Below are positions 63,696 through 64,000 of a stretch of 64,000 bases of DNA, piece by piece. A program made the translations under genes and the position numbers. The notes below the pieces were generated by a model, which searched no databases, was not told the DNA's origin, and saw only the letters and a program-made list of their open reading frames with translations. This stretch comes from Longispora fulva (GTDB lineage: Bacteria > Actinomycetota > Actinomycetes > Mycobacteriales > Micromonosporaceae). Location of the stretch: assembly GCF_015751905.1 (NCBI RefSeq), contig NZ_JADOUF010000001.1:806001-870000 (forward strand), in the 5' to 3' direction. Within the stretch, counting starts at the first letter, position 1. Every line of letters begins with the position of its first letter.

Positions 63696-64000
63696 CTACC
63701 GCGAGGGGTCGCGGGCGTACAAGCGCTTCGCCCACAGGTACCCGACGAGTGCGATGCCGGCGCACCACCCGGCTGAGACGACGGCGTTGGTGCCGATCGG
63801 CCCGCCGGTCAGGAGCCCGCGCAGGGTCTCGGTGACCGGGGTGAACGGCTGGTACTCGGCGAACTGGCGCAGTCCGGTCGGCATCGAGGCCGCAGGGACG
63901 AAGCCGCTGCCGAAGAACGGCAACAGGATCAGCGGCATGGGCAGGTTGCTGGCCGTCTCGACGCTCTCGCTGACCAGTCCGAGGGCGACGGACAGCCAGG
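63696..64000 (-). CDS. ABC-2 type transporter permease, DrrB-like (5' end outside window)
   Basis: The C-terminal 100 residues are visible, and the frame is open to the window edge. The sequence is the usual DrrB tail: WLSVALGLVSESVETASNLP, LLPFFGSGFVP, QFAEYQPFTPVTETLRGLL and a last helix GIALVGYLWAKRLY. DrrB pairs with a DrrA ATPase to export drugs or antibiotics; the ATPase gene would lie beyond 64000. Confidence 0.9.
   Translation of the reverse strand, partial: WLSVALGLVSESVETASNLPMPLILLPFFGSGFVPAASMPTGLRQFAEYQPFTPVTETLRGLLTGGPIGTNAVVSAGWCAGIALVGYLWAKRLYARDPSR

Overview
The window is very GC-rich, with dense co-oriented genes, many GTG starts and ATGA/GTGA stop-start overlaps. The gene types (XRE-DUF5753 with DUF397, a SARP-NB-ARC regulator, an ECF42-type sigma factor, a PknG homologue, an ATP-grasp/PIMT RiPP locus, a DrrB-type permease) point to a filamentous actinomycete. 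Micromonosporaceae is my best inference. No genus is claimed.

Layout. 1-5095: end of a carbohydrate ABC importer, a DUF5107-TPR protein and a secreted ricin-domain protein. 5169-14679: secreted subtilisin-like protease, isochorismatase plus GlxA-type regulator, HelD-like RNA polymerase helicase, AhpD-like protein and ECF42-type sigma factor. 14926-16236: a radical SAM enzyme coupled to a small protein built from two 40-residue repeats. 16575-17697: a membrane protein/winged-helix regulator pair behind a perfect palindrome, then a 43-residue ORF and a terminator. 17721-18605: a compact array of nine tRNA or tRNA-like genes. 18636-24497: NB-ARC regulator, a second AhpD-like protein, DUF1801, GNAT, and a LysA-like decarboxylase with a small membrane protein. 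24838-30434: a four-gene signalling operon (PknG-like kinase, vWA, zinc-ribbon/FHA, GlnX-like membrane protein). 30517-37565: PadR/DUF1048, YnfA, a membrane protein, a transposase remnant, LysR, hemerythrin and two serine hydrolases. 37911-46502: kdpFABC with kdpDE. 46714-51820: XRE/DUF397 regulators, three unknown genes and a graspetide-type RiPP cluster. 52079-53543: arsR-aquaporin-arsC. 53790-64000: NTF2-like protein, SARP regulator, two APC-type transporters (one KimA-like), a second Kdp-like two-component system and the end of a DrrB-like permease.

How the genes work together. Potassium homeostasis is a strong theme: the high-affinity Kdp ATPase with its sensor pair lies about 20 kb from a KimA-like transporter with its own DUF4118 kinase and KdpE-like regulator, and both upstream regions carry the same 11-base motif. 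The most distinctive loci are the tRNA array, the graspetide/aspartimide cluster with a Thr/Ser/Asp-rich precursor, the radical SAM pair, and the PknG-vWA-FHA-GlnX module that lacks GlnH. Functions come from reading the translations by eye. No database search was run.
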